Notes: a model not told the origin generated them from the sequence alone. Shown: positions 51,074 to 60,471, counted from the stretch's first letter. The stretch: 64,000 bases of DNA from Streptomyces anulatus (GCF_000721175.1 NZ_JOEZ01000021.1:124001-188000); one strand, 5' to 3'. Numbers and translations are program-made.

Positions 51074-51652
51074 TCAGTCGGCGTACTCCTTGAGCTTCTC
51101 GGTGTCGAGCGTGAAGCCGACGGGCTCGGGCAGCTCGACGACCGCGCCGAAGGGCCGGGTGGTGGCGGAGCGGTACGCGCCCTTCTCCGGCTCGGTGAAG
51201 ACGGTGACCGAGCACGCCTCACGGTCGACGAGCAGGTAGACCGGAATGCTGGCCGCCGCGTAGCCGTCAGGCTTCTCGACCCGGTCGCGCCGGTTGGTGT
51301 CGGCGTCGCGGGAGGTGACTTCCACGGTCATCAGTACGCCGGTGGGGGCCGCCCACTCCCCCGTCCCGGCGAAGTGCTCGTCGGGCGCGAGAACGCCGTC
51401 GGGCCGGGCCCGGCCCTTGCGGTACGTCTCGACGGCGAGGCCCTGCTCGGGATAGAGCCACAGGTCCGGCCGATGCTGCATGCAGAGCTTCTGCAGCCAC
51501 TTGACGATCTCCGCGTGATTCCCGTTCGGCACGGGCTTTACCTGGACCTTTCCATGGATGAACTCCAGCCGCACCAGTTCGGGGGCTCGGCGGGCGAGTT
51601 CCTCGAACTCCTCGACACTCATCTGGGGCTGGGCGGTGGTCCTGGGGGTCAT
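51074..51652 (-). CDS. Uma2-family endonuclease-like protein
   Basis: This 192-residue protein of the Uma2 (PD-(D/E)XK) family is highly multiplied in streptomycetes. MSVEEFEELARRAPELVRLE, HAEIVKWLQKLCMQHRPDL, the acidic RARPDGVLAPDE and VLMTVEVTS, then the lysine region DRVEKPDGYAAASIPVYLLV give the catalytic pattern. Function is unknown; nuclease activity is predicted only. The ATG at 51652 has AAGGAGG 8 nt upstream. It lies 50 bp downstream of the HTH/zinc protein. Confidence 0.85.
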   Translation of the reverse strand: MTPRTTAQPQMSVEEFEELARRAPELVRLEFIHGKVQVKPVPNGNHAEIVKWLQKLCMQHRPDLWLYPEQGLAVETYRKGRARPDGVLAPDEHFAGTGEWAAPTGVLMTVEVTSRDADTNRRDRVEKPDGYAAASIPVYLLVDREACSVTVFTEPEKGAYRSATTRPFGAVVELPEPVGFTLDTEKLKEYAD

Positions 51653-51702
51653 GGCGTCGCCTCCTTGCCTCCATGGTGCCCCGACCGGGATCTCCTGCAC
51701 GC

Positions 51703-52686
51703 TCATCGGCGCGACCTGGGGGCCGGGAGGACCGGGCGGACGGTGGCCGAGCGGAGTTCGGCCATGCGGGCGGCGACGTCGACCTCGGCGCGCGGGCGGG
51801 CCAGGAATGTGTCGGGTACATCGCCGCTCAGACCGGCCGCCTCGTCGCGGGCGATCTCGGCGCGGCAGTCGCGGCAGACGCCGTGGTCCAGCGTGGTCGT
51901 CGTCTCGTCCTCGTCGCAGAAGAGGCACATCATCACGGCGCCCACGATCTGCTCGCTCGGGTGGTCCTTCTCCTGCCGGGGGGCGGGGCTCGGCGGCATC
52001 TTGGTCTCCAGTCGTTTACGGAGGAGGGGTCCGGCGGAGTGCACGGACGCCGGCAGGCCCGAGGTCAGGGCCTGGGTGATCTGTTCGCGGCCGACGCCGC
52101 GCGCCAGCCACTCCCCGACCAGGTGTTCCAGCTCCACGCAGTCGCCCTCGGAGAGCTGGAGCCGGGGCTCGCGGCGGCCGAGCCCGGCGAGGAGGCCGTA
52201 CGCCTCCGAGCGCGGGGCCCGGACGCCGGGCTCCGGCTCCTCGACCGTTTCCACGGCGGCAGGTGCCGGGGGCTGCCCCGGCGCGTCCATGCCCCGGACG
52301 AACCGCACATGGGCGGCCCACCAGTCGGCGTCGCGGGCGGTCCGGGAGAAGTACGTACGCGTCACCCAGCGCATCTGGCCGTCGGCCACGGCGACGTGGA
52401 CCTTGATGCGGCGGAGGTGTCCGGCCCGGGTCAGCCGGTCGAGCGCGCTGCGGCACGCCTGTTGCCCGTAGTCCGGCAGCTCCTCGGCGAGCACCTTGTA
52501 GCCGATCGCCGCACCCTCGGGGAGCCGGTCGATGTACGCGGCGATGGCCGCCTCACGCGGCTCCAGGCCGGCGAAGTCGTCGGCGCGGGGCGGGGCCTGG
52601 TCGGGGGCGTGACGCTTTCCGAACCCGACTTTCGCCATGGGGTGGGCGGGAGCGCGCAGGGCGGCACTAAGGTTGGCAGCAGCCAT
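51703..52686 (-). CDS. HTH protein with C-terminal zinc ribbon
   Basis: This 327-residue protein has a winged-helix-like domain (EPREAAIAAYIDRLPEGAAI, QACRSALDRLTRAGHLRRIK), a long helical middle (LQLSEGDCVELEHLVGEWLA) and a C-terminal CLFCDEDETTTTLDHGVCRD (four-cysteine zinc ribbon, CX2C...CX2C). This is a conserved Streptomyces type of unknown role, probably DNA-binding. Two starts are possible (52686, 52638); I use the first. A 12-pair hairpin at 52728-52759 lies in its leader. Confidence 0.7.
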   Translation of the reverse strand: MAAANLSAALRAPAHPMAKVGFGKRHAPDQAPPRADDFAGLEPREAAIAAYIDRLPEGAAIGYKVLAEELPDYGQQACRSALDRLTRAGHLRRIKVHVAVADGQMRWVTRTYFSRTARDADWWAAHVRFVRGMDAPGQPPAPAAVETVEEPEPGVRAPRSEAYGLLAGLGRREPRLQLSEGDCVELEHLVGEWLARGVGREQITQALTSGLPASVHSAGPLLRKRLETKMPPSPAPRQEKDHPSEQIVGAVMMCLFCDEDETTTTLDHGVCRDCRAEIARDEAAGLSGDVPDTFLARPRAEVDVAARMAELRSATVRPVLPAPRSRR

Positions 52687-52727
52687 GGGGATCGTTCTTT
52701 CTAAGGTGGGCGATCTCTGACGGTCAG

Positions 52728-52759
52728 ACCCCGGTCGGTGTTCTGAGCACCACCGGGGT
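52728..52759. promoter_or_regulatory. Hairpin in leader of HTH/zinc gene
   Basis: ACCCCGGT/ACCGGGGT plus GGTG/CACC pair around a 7-nt loop, with one bulged C, 42 bp before the start at 52686. It could be an attenuator or, on the plus strand (followed by GTCCGTTTTA), a terminator. Confidence 0.4.
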
Positions 52760-53018
52760 TGTCCGTTTTACGGATAGTGGGTTGCTGATCGTGAACCTAG
52801 AGCGTGCATACGCTCCGGCGCAACCCGATCACCAACCGTCACTTTTGGTCGAACTCGCGCAGTCCGCAGCGCAGTTCGGAACCTGGTCGGGGAGGGTGGG
52901 TGGGTGGGTTCAACCCGACCACCCATTCCTACAGAAAGGGCTCGGAGCCCGGCGCTCGCGACTCGGGGCTTGAGCCTCGGGCGGACCTGCGGGATTGCGG
53001 GATCGGACCCTGACCGGT

Positions 53019-53537
53019 TCAGCTCGCGGTCAGCGTCTCCACGTCGAAGACCTGGGTGTTCTGCGCGGCCGCGATACGCCAGACCCCGTCGTCCTTCGCC
53101 AGGAAGTAGGTCGGGGTGCCGGGGACCGCCTCCGGATGGGCGGCCACGAGCGCGGAGGGGTCCTCCTGGCCGTGGAACATCTCGTCCAGGAACGCACCGT
53201 CCCTGGTGGCCGGGCGCTGGCGGATCTTGACCGCGGCCACGTCGGGGCGGATGAAGAGGATCAGGTCGACCGTGTACGTGGCGGTCACCGGGGAGTCCGC
53301 CTGCGGGGGCAGCACCTTGCGGGTGAAGGCGCTGATCTCCGGCAGGCCCGTCAGCCGCTTGCCGTGGGCCGTGGTCCAGATGGCGTCCTCGCGAAAGCCG
53401 TCGAGGAAGTCGTCGGCCAGCGCGTTCTGCTGGGCGTGCTGCACACCGGCGACGAACGCGACGATGGCGTCCACGTCCTCCTGCGGGGCCAGTACGCTGA
53501 TGACAGTGGGCGCGGTGGCGGGAGTCGTTGCGCTCAT
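53019..53537 (-). CDS. SgcJ/EcaC-type SnoaL-like protein
   Basis: This 172-residue protein of the SnoaL-like SgcJ/EcaC group has IVAFVAGVQHAQQNALADDF, FLDGFREDAIWTTAHGKRLT and a C-terminal sheet (FLAKDDGVWRIAAAQNTQVF). Members are linked to detoxification or polyketide tailoring, with no agreed activity. The start at 53537 has AAGGAG 7 nt upstream. It is monocistronic. Confidence 0.78.
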   Translation of the reverse strand: MSATTPATAPTVISVLAPQEDVDAIVAFVAGVQHAQQNALADDFLDGFREDAIWTTAHGKRLTGLPEISAFTRKVLPPQADSPVTATYTVDLILFIRPDVAAVKIRQRPATRDGAFLDEMFHGQEDPSALVAAHPEAVPGTPTYFLAKDDGVWRIAAAQNTQVFDVETLTAS

Positions 53538-53684
53538 GCGGAATCTCCTTGTGGGATGCGGCCGTTGCGTCGGCCGGTCCCCAGGAGCCTCTTCCCTCAA
53601 GCTCGGTTGAGGTCAAGGGCCGACGCGGCCCACCCGACCAGTCTGACCCTCAAGGCTGATCGGGCATTCCGCGAAGACCGCCCC

Positions 53685-54017
53685 TCATGCCGCCCCGACC
53701 GTTCGATCCCCGTACTCGATGGACACCTTGATCCTGGCACCGAGCGCGGCCGCGTAGGTACGCATGCTCTCCAGGTTGTGGATCTCGCCCCGCTCGATCT
53801 GGGAAACCCGCGCCTGCGAAATGCCGACGGACTTGGCCACCTGCGCCTGGGTCAGACCCTGCTCCTCGCGGATCACCCGCAGATGGTGTCCCAGCACGTA
53901 CGCCTCGGTAGCGGTACGCGCCGCCTGCCTGCGCCCTTCCCGCTCGGCGTCGGTCGCCTCCGGGGCGGCCGCACGCATCCGCTGCTTCACCTCGGCCCAG
54001 CTGCTGTGCTCGCTCAT
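53685..54017 (-). CDS. XRE-family antitoxin-like regulator
   Basis: This 110-residue protein has a helix-turn-helix in the second half (LRVIREEQGLTQAQVAKSVG, ISQARVSQIERGEIHNLESM) and an N-terminal helical region beginning MSEHSSWAEVKQRM. It is the HigA-like partner expected after a HigB-type toxin. The ATG at 54017 has TGGAGG upstream. Directly upstream lies a frameshifted toxin remnant, so this is an antitoxin that has outlived its toxin. Confidence 0.8.
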   Translation of the reverse strand: MSEHSSWAEVKQRMRAAAPEATDAEREGRRQAARTATEAYVLGHHLRVIREEQGLTQAQVAKSVGISQARVSQIERGEIHNLESMRTYAAALGARIKVSIEYGDRTVGAA

Positions 54018-54036
54018 CGGACACCTCCAGGGTCTG

Positions 54037-54181
54037 AGGTTATGGATGCGGCACCCCTGGAGCCGGTCCACAAGCGGACGGCCCAACTAGGCCCGCTGTC
54101 AGCCAGCATGTCGACCGCCGCTTCGACAAGATCAGCCGTCACGGGATCCTCCTCCGCCAGCCTGAGCAGCCACAGCTCCAC
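54037..54181 (-). pseudogene. HigB/Gp49-like toxin, truncated and frameshifted
   Basis: From the GTG at 54181 the frame reads VELWLLRLAEEDPVTADLVE then AAVDMLADSGPS. The next frame continues LGRPLVDRLQGCRIHNLR, both typical of RelE/Gp49-like mRNA-interferase toxins. The active-site C-terminus is missing. The antitoxin follows within 20 bp. Confidence 0.65.
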
Positions 54182-54307
54182 CTATGAGTGAAGGTTGATC
54201 TCCCAGTTCATGCTTCGCATCTCAGCGTACGCCGCACCGAATAAAAGCGTTTCCTTATATCCTCTGCTCAAACGAGTGAACGGGAATCGGTGGCCCGGCT
54301 GCTCCGG

Positions 54308-54967
54308 CTACTTCACCGGGCGCAGGCCCAGCGGGGCCGCGATCTCCTGGAGCATCACGCGGCCCGCCTCCTCGGCGAGGTCCTCCTCGCCCGGGTCCTG
54401 GTCGGTGTCCAGGCCGTCCAGCTCCTCCAGGGGCTGGCCGAGGCGGATGTGGGCGACCAGGGACTGGAGGGCGCGGAGGGTGGCGGAGGCGGTGGAGCCC
54501 CAGTTGGAGAAGTACGAGAACTGCCACCACCACAGCGCCTCGGCGGTGCGCTCGGCGTCGTAGTGCGCGAGCCCGTGACCGAGGTCGGTGACCAGGTCGG
54601 CCAGGTCGTCGGAGATCCGGTGCGGGACCGGGGCCTTGCGGGGCTCGTACGGGTCGAAGACCTCGGAGTAGACGTCGATCGGCTCCAGGAGCACCGCGAA
54701 CCGCTCGCGCAGGCCGTCCGCGTCCGGCTCGGGGCCGAGGTCCGGTTCGTACCGCTCGTCGGGCAGGACGTCCTCGTACGCGCCGAGGCGGCCGCCCGCG
54801 AGCAGGAGCTGTGAGACCTGGAGGAGCAGGACCGGGACGGCCTCTTCCGGCTCGTCGACCTTGGACACCTCGGTGACCGCGACGATGAACGTCTTGATCT
54901 GGTCCGCGATCTGGACGGCGAAGTCGCCCGGGTCCTGCGTGACGGAGTTCAGCGTGGCGTCAGACAT
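54308..54967 (-). CDS. DUF5063 family protein
   Basis: This 219-residue acidic, soluble actinobacterial protein of the DUF5063 family begins MSDATLNSVTQDPGDFAVQI. It has a conserved tryptophan cluster WWWQFSYFSNWG and ends PLGLRPVK. Function is unknown. It stands 83 bp after recR on the same strand, the arrangement seen in other streptomycetes, so it may be co-transcribed with the recombination genes. Confidence 0.8.
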   Translation of the reverse strand: MSDATLNSVTQDPGDFAVQIADQIKTFIVAVTEVSKVDEPEEAVPVLLLQVSQLLLAGGRLGAYEDVLPDERYEPDLGPEPDADGLRERFAVLLEPIDVYSEVFDPYEPRKAPVPHRISDDLADLVTDLGHGLAHYDAERTAEALWWWQFSYFSNWGSTASATLRALQSLVAHIRLGQPLEELDGLDTDQDPGEEDLAEEAGRVMLQEIAAPLGLRPVK

Positions 54968-55050
54968 CGAGGGGACCTCCCGTGGGCGCGGTCACAGACG
55001 GTGAAGCGGACGGCTGTACGTGAGAGGGCCGAGGGGGTACGGCGGTGGGG

Positions 55051-55650
55051 TCAGACATCCAGCAGCCGCCTCCCCTCGAAGGCGCGGCCCAGGGTGACCT
55101 CGTCGGCGTACTCCAGGTCGCCGCCGACCGGCAGACCGCTGGCCAGCCGGGTCACCCTGAGACCCATCGGCTTGACCATCCGCGCCAGGTACGTCGCGGT
55201 GGCCTCGCCCTCCAGATTGGGGTCGGTCGCGAGGATCAGCTCCGTGATGGAGCCGTCCGCGAGCCGCGCCAGCAGCTCACGGATGCGCAGGTCGTCCGGG
55301 CCGACGCCCTCGATGGGGCTGATCGCCCCGCCCAGGACGTGGTAGCGACCCCGGAACTCACGCGTCCGCTCGATCGCGACGACGTCCTTGGGCTCCTCGA
55401 CCACACAGATGACGCTCCGGTCGCGGCGCGCGTCCCGGCAGATCCCGCACTGCTCCTGCTGCGCGACGTTGCCGCACACCTCGCAGAAGCGGACCTTGTC
55501 CTTGACCTCCAGGAGGGAGTGCGCGAGCCGGCGTACGTCCGTGGGCTCGGCCTGCAGGATGTGGAAGGCGATCCGCTGCGCGCTCTTGGGACCGACGCCG
55601 GGCAGCCTGCCCAGTTCGTCGATGAGGTCCTGAACAACGCCTTCGTACAA
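55051..55650 (-). CDS. recR: Recombination mediator RecR
   Basis: This 199-residue protein of the RecFOR gap-repair pathway has a helix-hairpin-helix [17 protein letters not shown], a zinc finger [16 protein letters not shown], a Toprim domain ([34 protein letters not shown]) and a C-terminal Walker-B-like strand. The start is a TTG at 55650, read as Met, with AAAGAAAGG upstream; this is the only start that leaves the family N-terminus [14 protein letters not shown] intact. It forms an operon with ybaB, as in most bacteria. Confidence 0.95.
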   Translation of the reverse strand: MYEGVVQDLIDELGRLPGVGPKSAQRIAFHILQAEPTDVRRLAHSLLEVKDKVRFCEVCGNVAQQEQCGICRDARRDRSVICVVEEPKDVVAIERTREFRGRYHVLGGAISPIEGVGPDDLRIRELLARLADGSITELILATDPNLEGEATATYLARMVKPMGLRVTRLASGLPVGGDLEYADEVTLGRAFEGRRLLDV

Positions 55651-55759
55651 CGGAACGCCTTTCTTTGCTTCCTGCTCCGTACCGTAGTGGGTACGGGTCG
55701 GTACCAGTAGGCCCCGCGGGCCTGCCTGTGGCCGGTCCGGTCAGTCCGGTCCGGTCCGG

Positions 55760-56104
55760 TCAGAACGGCAGGCCGGGGATGCCGCCCCCGCCGCCCAGGC
55801 CCTGCGCCAGCGGGCCGAGCTTCTCCTGCTGGAGCGCCTGCGCGTTCTCGTTGGCCGCCTGGACGGCCGCGACGACGAGGTCGGCGAGCGTCTCGGTGTC
55901 CTCCGGGTCCACCGCCTTCGGGTCGATCACCAGGGCGCGGAGCTCGCCGGAACCGGTCACGGTGGCCTTCACGAGACCGCCGCCCGCCTGTCCCTCGACC
56001 TCGGTCCTGGCCAGTTCCTCCTGGGCCGCGGCGAGATCCTGCTGCATCTTCTGGGCCTGCTGGAGCAACTGCTGCATATTGGGCTGACCACCACCGGGAA
56101 TCAC
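55760..56104 (-). CDS. YbaB/EbfC nucleoid-associated protein
   Basis: This 114-residue protein binds DNA as a dimer near recR in most bacteria. Readable motifs are [40 protein letters not shown] and [20 protein letters not shown] start at the GTG at 56104, because AGGAG stands 5 nt upstream and the family begins (M)IPGGGQPN; an ATG at 56119 adds five unneeded residues. It lies 109 bp before recR on the same strand. Confidence 0.93.
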   Translation of the reverse strand: MIPGGGQPNMQQLLQQAQKMQQDLAAAQEELARTEVEGQAGGGLVKATVTGSGELRALVIDPKAVDPEDTETLADLVVAAVQAANENAQALQQEKLGPLAQGLGGGGGIPGLPF

Positions 56105-56449
56105 GGTCACTCCTGGCATTTCGACGACGAATGTTTCGGTAAGCCGAGCCTACGTGCTCCCCGGTCACCGCGCTCCACCCGCCGGGGACCAACTCTTTCG
56201 GGTGAGATCTGGGACCCGGCGTGATTGCTCCTATACCTGACCAGCGGCCGTGCACAGACGGGAATCCCGCGATTTCGACCCCACGGCCCACCATTCGGCG
56301 GTAGGAAGGGCATGCACATCGGCACACGAGCGCGCATGTGCGGTGACGCAGAGTTACCCAGCGGGGGCCGTCGGTCGTGCGGGCCGGCCCGGTCCCGGGA
56401 AAAGCCCTACGCGTCCGTCCCGTCCGTCAGAGTGCAGAGGAGTGCCCCG

Positions 56450-57247
56450 GTGAGTCAGCCGGAGATGCAGCCCGAGGGGCCGCCCCGCAAGGAGTCCGAT
56501 GCGGGATCCGGTGAGAACGGAGCCGAGCATTCCGCATCTGCCCCGGGCAGGGTCCGCCCCGCCGGGCGCGATCTGACCGGGCGCCCGTTCCCGCTCGGCG
56601 ACTGGGGCGAACCGGCCGAGCGGCTCGACGAGCTCTACCGCTGGGTCGAGACCGGCGCCCTGGACACCGCCGACTGGTATCTGAACGACCGGGTCTGGAA
56701 GCGCCGGGCCGCCAGGGCCCTGCGGATGGGCACCGCCGCCGGGGTGGTCGCCGGGGCCGCCCTGCCGCTGCTCGATCTGACGGGAACGCTGAGCGGGTCG
56801 GCGGGCTGGGGCTATCTGTCGCTGCTGCTGGGGGCCGCCTGCATGGCCGGCGACCGGTATTTCGGCCTCACCTCCGGGTGGATAAGGAACCTCGCCACGG
56901 CGCAGGCCGTGCAGCGGCGGCTCCAGGTGCTCCAGTTCGACTGGGCCTCGGAGTGCGTACGGGAGATGCTCGGGCCGACCGAGGGCACGGCCAGCGAGGC
57001 GGCCGAGCGGTGCCTGGGGGTGCTGCGGAGGTTCTCCGAGGACGTCACGGAGCTGGTGCGGTCGGAGACGGCGGACTGGATGGTGGAGTTCCGGGCGGGG
57101 CCCGCGCCGATGGGCATGCAGGCCCTGGCTTCGGGGAGCGCCGGGGGGCGGGGTGAGGCGGGGGTGCCGGGGCGGTTCTCGATGCCGTCGGTGGCGGCCC
57201 GGCCGAACATGCCGCGGCAGCGGCCGCCGGAGTCGCCGCCGCGGTGA
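56450..57247 (+). CDS. SLATT-domain membrane protein
   Basis: This 265-residue protein has a disordered N-terminus of about 60 residues, two transmembrane helices (ALRMGTAAGVVAGAALPLL and WGYLSLLLGAACMAGDRYFG) and a coiled, helical region (AQAVQRRLQVLQFDWASECV) that fits the SLATT fold. SLATT proteins are two-helix effectors, some linked to nucleotide signalling in defence. Here the gene is a core neighbour of recR in streptomycetes. The GTG at 56450 has GAGGAG upstream. Confidence 0.72.
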   Translation: MSQPEMQPEGPPRKESDAGSGENGAEHSASAPGRVRPAGRDLTGRPFPLGDWGEPAERLDELYRWVETGALDTADWYLNDRVWKRRAARALRMGTAAGVVAGAALPLLDLTGTLSGSAGWGYLSLLLGAACMAGDRYFGLTSGWIRNLATAQAVQRRLQVLQFDWASECVREMLGPTEGTASEAAERCLGVLRRFSEDVTELVRSETADWMVEFRAGPAPMGMQALASGSAGGRGEAGVPGRFSMPSVAARPNMPRQRPPESPPR

Positions 57248-57289
57248 GGACGCCGGTGCGGTGGGGTGCCGGGGGTACGGGGTGACCCT

Positions 57290-57308
57290 CCGGGGGCGCT
57301 GCCCCCGG
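57290..57308 (+). terminator. Terminator hairpin after SLATT gene
   Basis: CCGGGGGC / GCCCCCGG with a 3-nt GCT loop. This G/C-run hairpin is a standard intergenic sequence in Streptomyces genomes. Confidence 0.65.
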
Positions 57309-57316
57309 ACCCCCGG

Positions 57317-57339
57317 TCCTCAATCGCCGGACGGGCTGG
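57317..57339. repeat. Dispersed Streptomyces intergenic repeat, copy 1
   Basis: CCTCAATCGCCGGACGGGCT is the reverse complement, with one mismatch, of the sequence at 60716-60739. This short element is common between genes in streptomycetes. Confidence 0.65.
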
Positions 57340-57420
57340 ATATTGGCATCCCGGTCCGCAAGGGGCAGCGGGCGGGCTGGATGGTGGCGTCCCGGCCCGC
57401 GGACGAAGCAGGCGGGGTGG

Positions 57421-58071
57421 TCAGCTGAAGATGATCATTGAGCCTTGTGCCAGGCTGCGGGTCGCTGCCGCGTGGAGGCCCAGCCAGACGTGGCGCTCGC
57501 GGGCGAACGGGCTGTCGTCGTAGGGGATCGGGGCCGCCGGTTCCTCCAGGGCGGTGGGGCGGGAGGGGGGCTGCGGGGCGGCCGGCGGGTTGGCCGCGTC
57601 GATGCCGATGGACGGGGCCACGAACTCCAGCTCCCGCAGCAGTCCGTGCGCGGAGCCCAGCGGTCCGCCGCCCGCCAGGAGCGCGTCGTCGGAGAGCGGG
57701 GCCGGGAAGTCCACCGGGACGTACGCCCCGGCGTGGTCGTAGTGCCAGACCAGGTGCGACTGCCGCGCGCCCTGCTCGAACATCTCCAGGAGCTGCTCGT
57801 AGTCGCCGTCGAGACCGGCGACGGGGGTGACCGCGAGGCCGCTCAGCTGGAGCAGGTAGGCGCGGCGCAGGAAGTGCAGGGCGTCGTAGTCGAAACCGGC
57901 CACGGGGGCGACGTCCCCGGTGAGGCCCGGCATGTAGGCGTAGACGGGGACGGCCGGCAGACCGGCGTCGTTCAGCGCCTTGTCGTAGACGGCGATCTCT
58001 TCGGCGAAAGGATTGTCGGCGCTGTGGCACAGCACATCGACGAGGGGGACCAGCCACAGGTCACAGGCCAC
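57421..58071 (-). CDS. Conserved hypothetical protein
   Basis: This 216-residue soluble protein of a Streptomyces-conserved type begins ACDLWLVPLVDVLCHSADNP. The middle reads VYAYMPGLTGDVAPVAGFDY and AYLLQLSGLAVTPVAGLDGD, then WHYDHAGAYVPVDFPAPLSD. No catalytic motif is recognised. The GTG start at 58071 follows GAGAGCGAGA. The GntR-family gene lies upstream on the same strand, 60 bp away. Function unknown. Confidence 0.7.
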   Translation of the reverse strand: MACDLWLVPLVDVLCHSADNPFAEEIAVYDKALNDAGLPAVPVYAYMPGLTGDVAPVAGFDYDALHFLRRAYLLQLSGLAVTPVAGLDGDYEQLLEMFEQGARQSHLVWHYDHAGAYVPVDFPAPLSDDALLAGGGPLGSAHGLLRELEFVAPSIGIDAANPPAAPQPPSRPTALEEPAAPIPYDDSPFARERHVWLGLHAAATRSLAQGSMIIFS

Positions 58072-58131
58072 GAAGTCTCGCTCTCCAACGGGTTCGGGCG
58101 ATCGTCGGGACAGCGTAATGCGGGGCGAACC

Positions 58132-58878
58132 TCACGCACAGTGCCCCGGGGCCTCCGGGGGTCCGGAGGGCGTGGGGGGCGCCGACGGCTCCGGGGTGTC
58201 TCTCGTGGGCTCCCGCCCCTCCAGGCGGTCCGCCCAGGCGAGCGCGTGCGCGTAGTAGGAGCGCATGGCGGTGTGGACCTGCTCGTGGTCGCCCCGGGCG
58301 ATGGCCTCGACCAGTTCCTCGTGGCCGAACCACAGCACGTTCTCGTCCATGCCGTCGCGGCGCAGCCGGTGCACGGCGAACACCCAGGCCTGGACCCGGA
58401 GCTTGGTGAGGAAGTCGGCGATGTAGGCGTTGGGCACGAACTGCCCGAGCTCCCGCCAGAACCTCAGGTCGTACCCGATCAGTACGTCGAGGTCGCCGCC
58501 CTTCGCGGCGCGGACCGCCTCCGCGGCCCGCCGCCGGATCGGGGCGAGGGCCTCGGGCCGGACGGCGACCCGGTCGGCGGGGTTACGGAAGAGGCCCTCG
58601 ACGACGAGGGCGCGGGCCTCGGCCATCGCGCGGTAGTCGGCGACGGTGAACTCGCGTACCTGGAAGCCGCGGTGCTGGTCGGAGGCGAGGAGCCCCTGTG
58701 CGGAGAGGTCGAAGAGCGCCTCGCGGACGGGCGTCGCGGAGACCCCGTACTGCTCGGCGATCTGCTTGACGGTGAACTCCCGGCCCGGCGGAAGACGCCC
58801 GGCGAGCACCTCGTCACGCAGCGCGTCGGCGATCTGCTTGCGCAGGGTGTTGCGCGTCACACCTCCGCTCGGACTCAT
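58132..58878 (-). CDS. GntR/FadR-family transcriptional regulator
   Basis: This 248-residue regulator has a winged-helix N-terminus, LRKQIADALRDEVLAGRLPP then FTVKQIAEQYGVSATPVREA, and an all-helical FCD effector domain (VLIGYDLRFWRELGQFVPNA and RSYYAHALAWADRLEGREPT). The C-terminal tail is proline-rich. It probably responds to a small organic acid. Two starts lie close together (58890 and 58878). The aminotransferase at 59089 on the same strand could be a target; that is only positional. Confidence 0.85.
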   Translation of the reverse strand: MSPSGGVTRNTLRKQIADALRDEVLAGRLPPGREFTVKQIAEQYGVSATPVREALFDLSAQGLLASDQHRGFQVREFTVADYRAMAEARALVVEGLFRNPADRVAVRPEALAPIRRRAAEAVRAAKGGDLDVLIGYDLRFWRELGQFVPNAYIADFLTKLRVQAWVFAVHRLRRDGMDENVLWFGHEELVEAIARGDHEQVHTAMRSYYAHALAWADRLEGREPTRDTPEPSAPPTPSGPPEAPGHCA

Positions 58879-59088
58879 ACCGGCCCCCATCCGTCCGTCC
58901 CGTCCGCCCCGTTCGCCGGCCGTTCCCGGCGGGGGTCACTCTGGCTCGGGTCACCATAAGCCAGGGCCGCCGCCGTGCCCGATTCCGGGCACGGCGGCAG
59001 GACGTGCGGGGGCGGTCGCGTACGGAACCGGGTCATCCGGTCACCCGGCCTGCGGGCCGGGAGGGCCGTTACGCACCCTGCGGTGCCG

Positions 59089-60471
59089 TCACGCGCCCTG
59101 AACCGTGTACGTGTCGGCGACGGAGAGCGCGATGTCCAGGGCGGCGAGCCCTTCCTTGGCCTCGGCCTCGGAGACGTTGCAGGCGGGGACGGCATGGGTC
59201 CGGTTCATGTTGATGAACGGCCACAGCCCCTGCTTCTTCGCCGCCGCGCCCAACGCCGCCATCGGGGCGTTGGCCTCGCCCGAGGCGTTGTACGGGACGA
59301 GCGGCTCGCGGGTCTCCCGGTCGCGGACCAGGTCCAGCGCCCAGAACGCGCCGAGGCCGCGGACCTCGCCGACCGAGGGGTGGCGTTCGGCCAGTTCGCG
59401 CAGACCCGGGCCGAGGACGGTCTCGCCGATGCGGGCCGCGTGCTCGACGACCTTCTCGTCCTCCATCACGCCGATGGTGGCGACGGCGGCGGCGCAGGCC
59501 AGCGGGTGCCCGGAGTAGGTGAGGCCGCCGGGGTAGGGGCGGGTCTCGAAGGTGGCGGCGATCTCGGCGCTGATGGCGACTCCGCCGAGCGGTACGTAAC
59601 CGGAGTTGACGCCCTTGGCGAAGGTCAGCAGGTCCGGCACGACGTCGAAGTGGTCGGCGGCGAACCAGGCGCCGGTGCGGCCGAATCCGGCCATCACCTC
59701 GTCGAGCACGAAGACGATCCCGTACCGGTCGCAGATCTCACGGACGCCCGCGAGGTAGCCCGGCGGCGGGGTCATGATGCCCGCCGTGCCCGGGATGGTC
59801 TCCAGGATGATCGCGGCGATGGTGGCCGGGCCCTCGAAGGCGAGGGTGTCCTCCAGGTGCTGGAGCGCGCGGGCGCACTCCTCGGCCTCGTTCGCCGCGT
59901 GGAACGGGGAGCGGTAGAGGAAGGGGGCCCAGAAGCGGACGACGCCCGCCGAGCCGTTGTCGGAGGGCCAGCGGCGCGGGTCGCCGGTGAGGTTGATCGC
60001 GGTGGAGGTGGCGCCGTGGTACGAGCGGTAGGCGGAGAGCACCTTCGTACGGCCGGTGTGCAGCCGGGCCATGCGGACGGCGTTCTCGACGGCCTCGGCC
60101 CCGCCGTTGGTGAAGAAGATCTTGTCCAGGTCACCGGGGGTGCGCTCGGCGATGAGGCGTGCGGCCTCGGAGCGCGCCTCGATCGCGAACGCGGGAGCGA
60201 AGGTGGCGAGTCTGCCCGCCTGCTCCTGGATCGCGGCGATCACGGTGGGGTGCTGGTAGCCGATGTTGGTGTAGACGAGCCCGCTGGTGAAGTCGAGGTA
60301 GCGGTTGCCGTCGTAGTCCCAGAAGTAGGACCCCTCGGCGCCGGCGACGGCGAGCGGGTCGATGAGGCCCTGGGCGGACCAGGAGTGGAACACGTGCGCG
60401 CGGTCCGCGGCCTTCACGGCCGCACCGGCCGCGGGGTCGGCGTACGGGGCATGAGGGGCATGAGGGGTCAT
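59089..60471 (-). CDS. Class III PLP-dependent aminotransferase
   Basis: This 460-residue omega-type aminotransferase has FFTNGGAEAVENAVRMARLH, SYHGATSTAINLTGDPRRWP and IVFVLDEVMAGFGRTGAWFA (PLP Asp). The PLP lysine lies in LLTFAKGVNSGYVPLGGVAI, followed by YPGGLTYSGHPLACAAAVAT. It moves an amino group from an amino acid or amine to a keto acid; the substrate is unknown but the beta-alanine/taurine group is closest by pattern. The ATG at 60471 was chosen, as upstream codons are not conserved-looking. Confidence 0.9.
   Translation of the reverse strand: MTPHAPHAPYADPAAGAAVKAADRAHVFHSWSAQGLIDPLAVAGAEGSYFWDYDGNRYLDFTSGLVYTNIGYQHPTVIAAIQEQAGRLATFAPAFAIEARSEAARLIAERTPGDLDKIFFTNGGAEAVENAVRMARLHTGRTKVLSAYRSYHGATSTAINLTGDPRRWPSDNGSAGVVRFWAPFLYRSPFHAANEAEECARALQHLEDTLAFEGPATIAAIILETIPGTAGIMTPPPGYLAGVREICDRYGIVFVLDEVMAGFGRTGAWFAADHFDVVPDLLTFAKGVNSGYVPLGGVAISAEIAATFETRPYPGGLTYSGHPLACAAAVATIGVMEDEKVVEHAARIGETVLGPGLRELAERHPSVGEVRGLGAFWALDLVRDRETREPLVPYNASGEANAPMAALGAAAKKQGLWPFINMNRTHAVPACNVSEAEAKEGLAALDIALSVADTYTVQGA

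Noticed and set aside
49580..52471. A 963-codon plus-strand open frame antisense to ask and neighbours
   Set aside because: It crosses several well-identified minus-strand genes, and the composition is a shadow.
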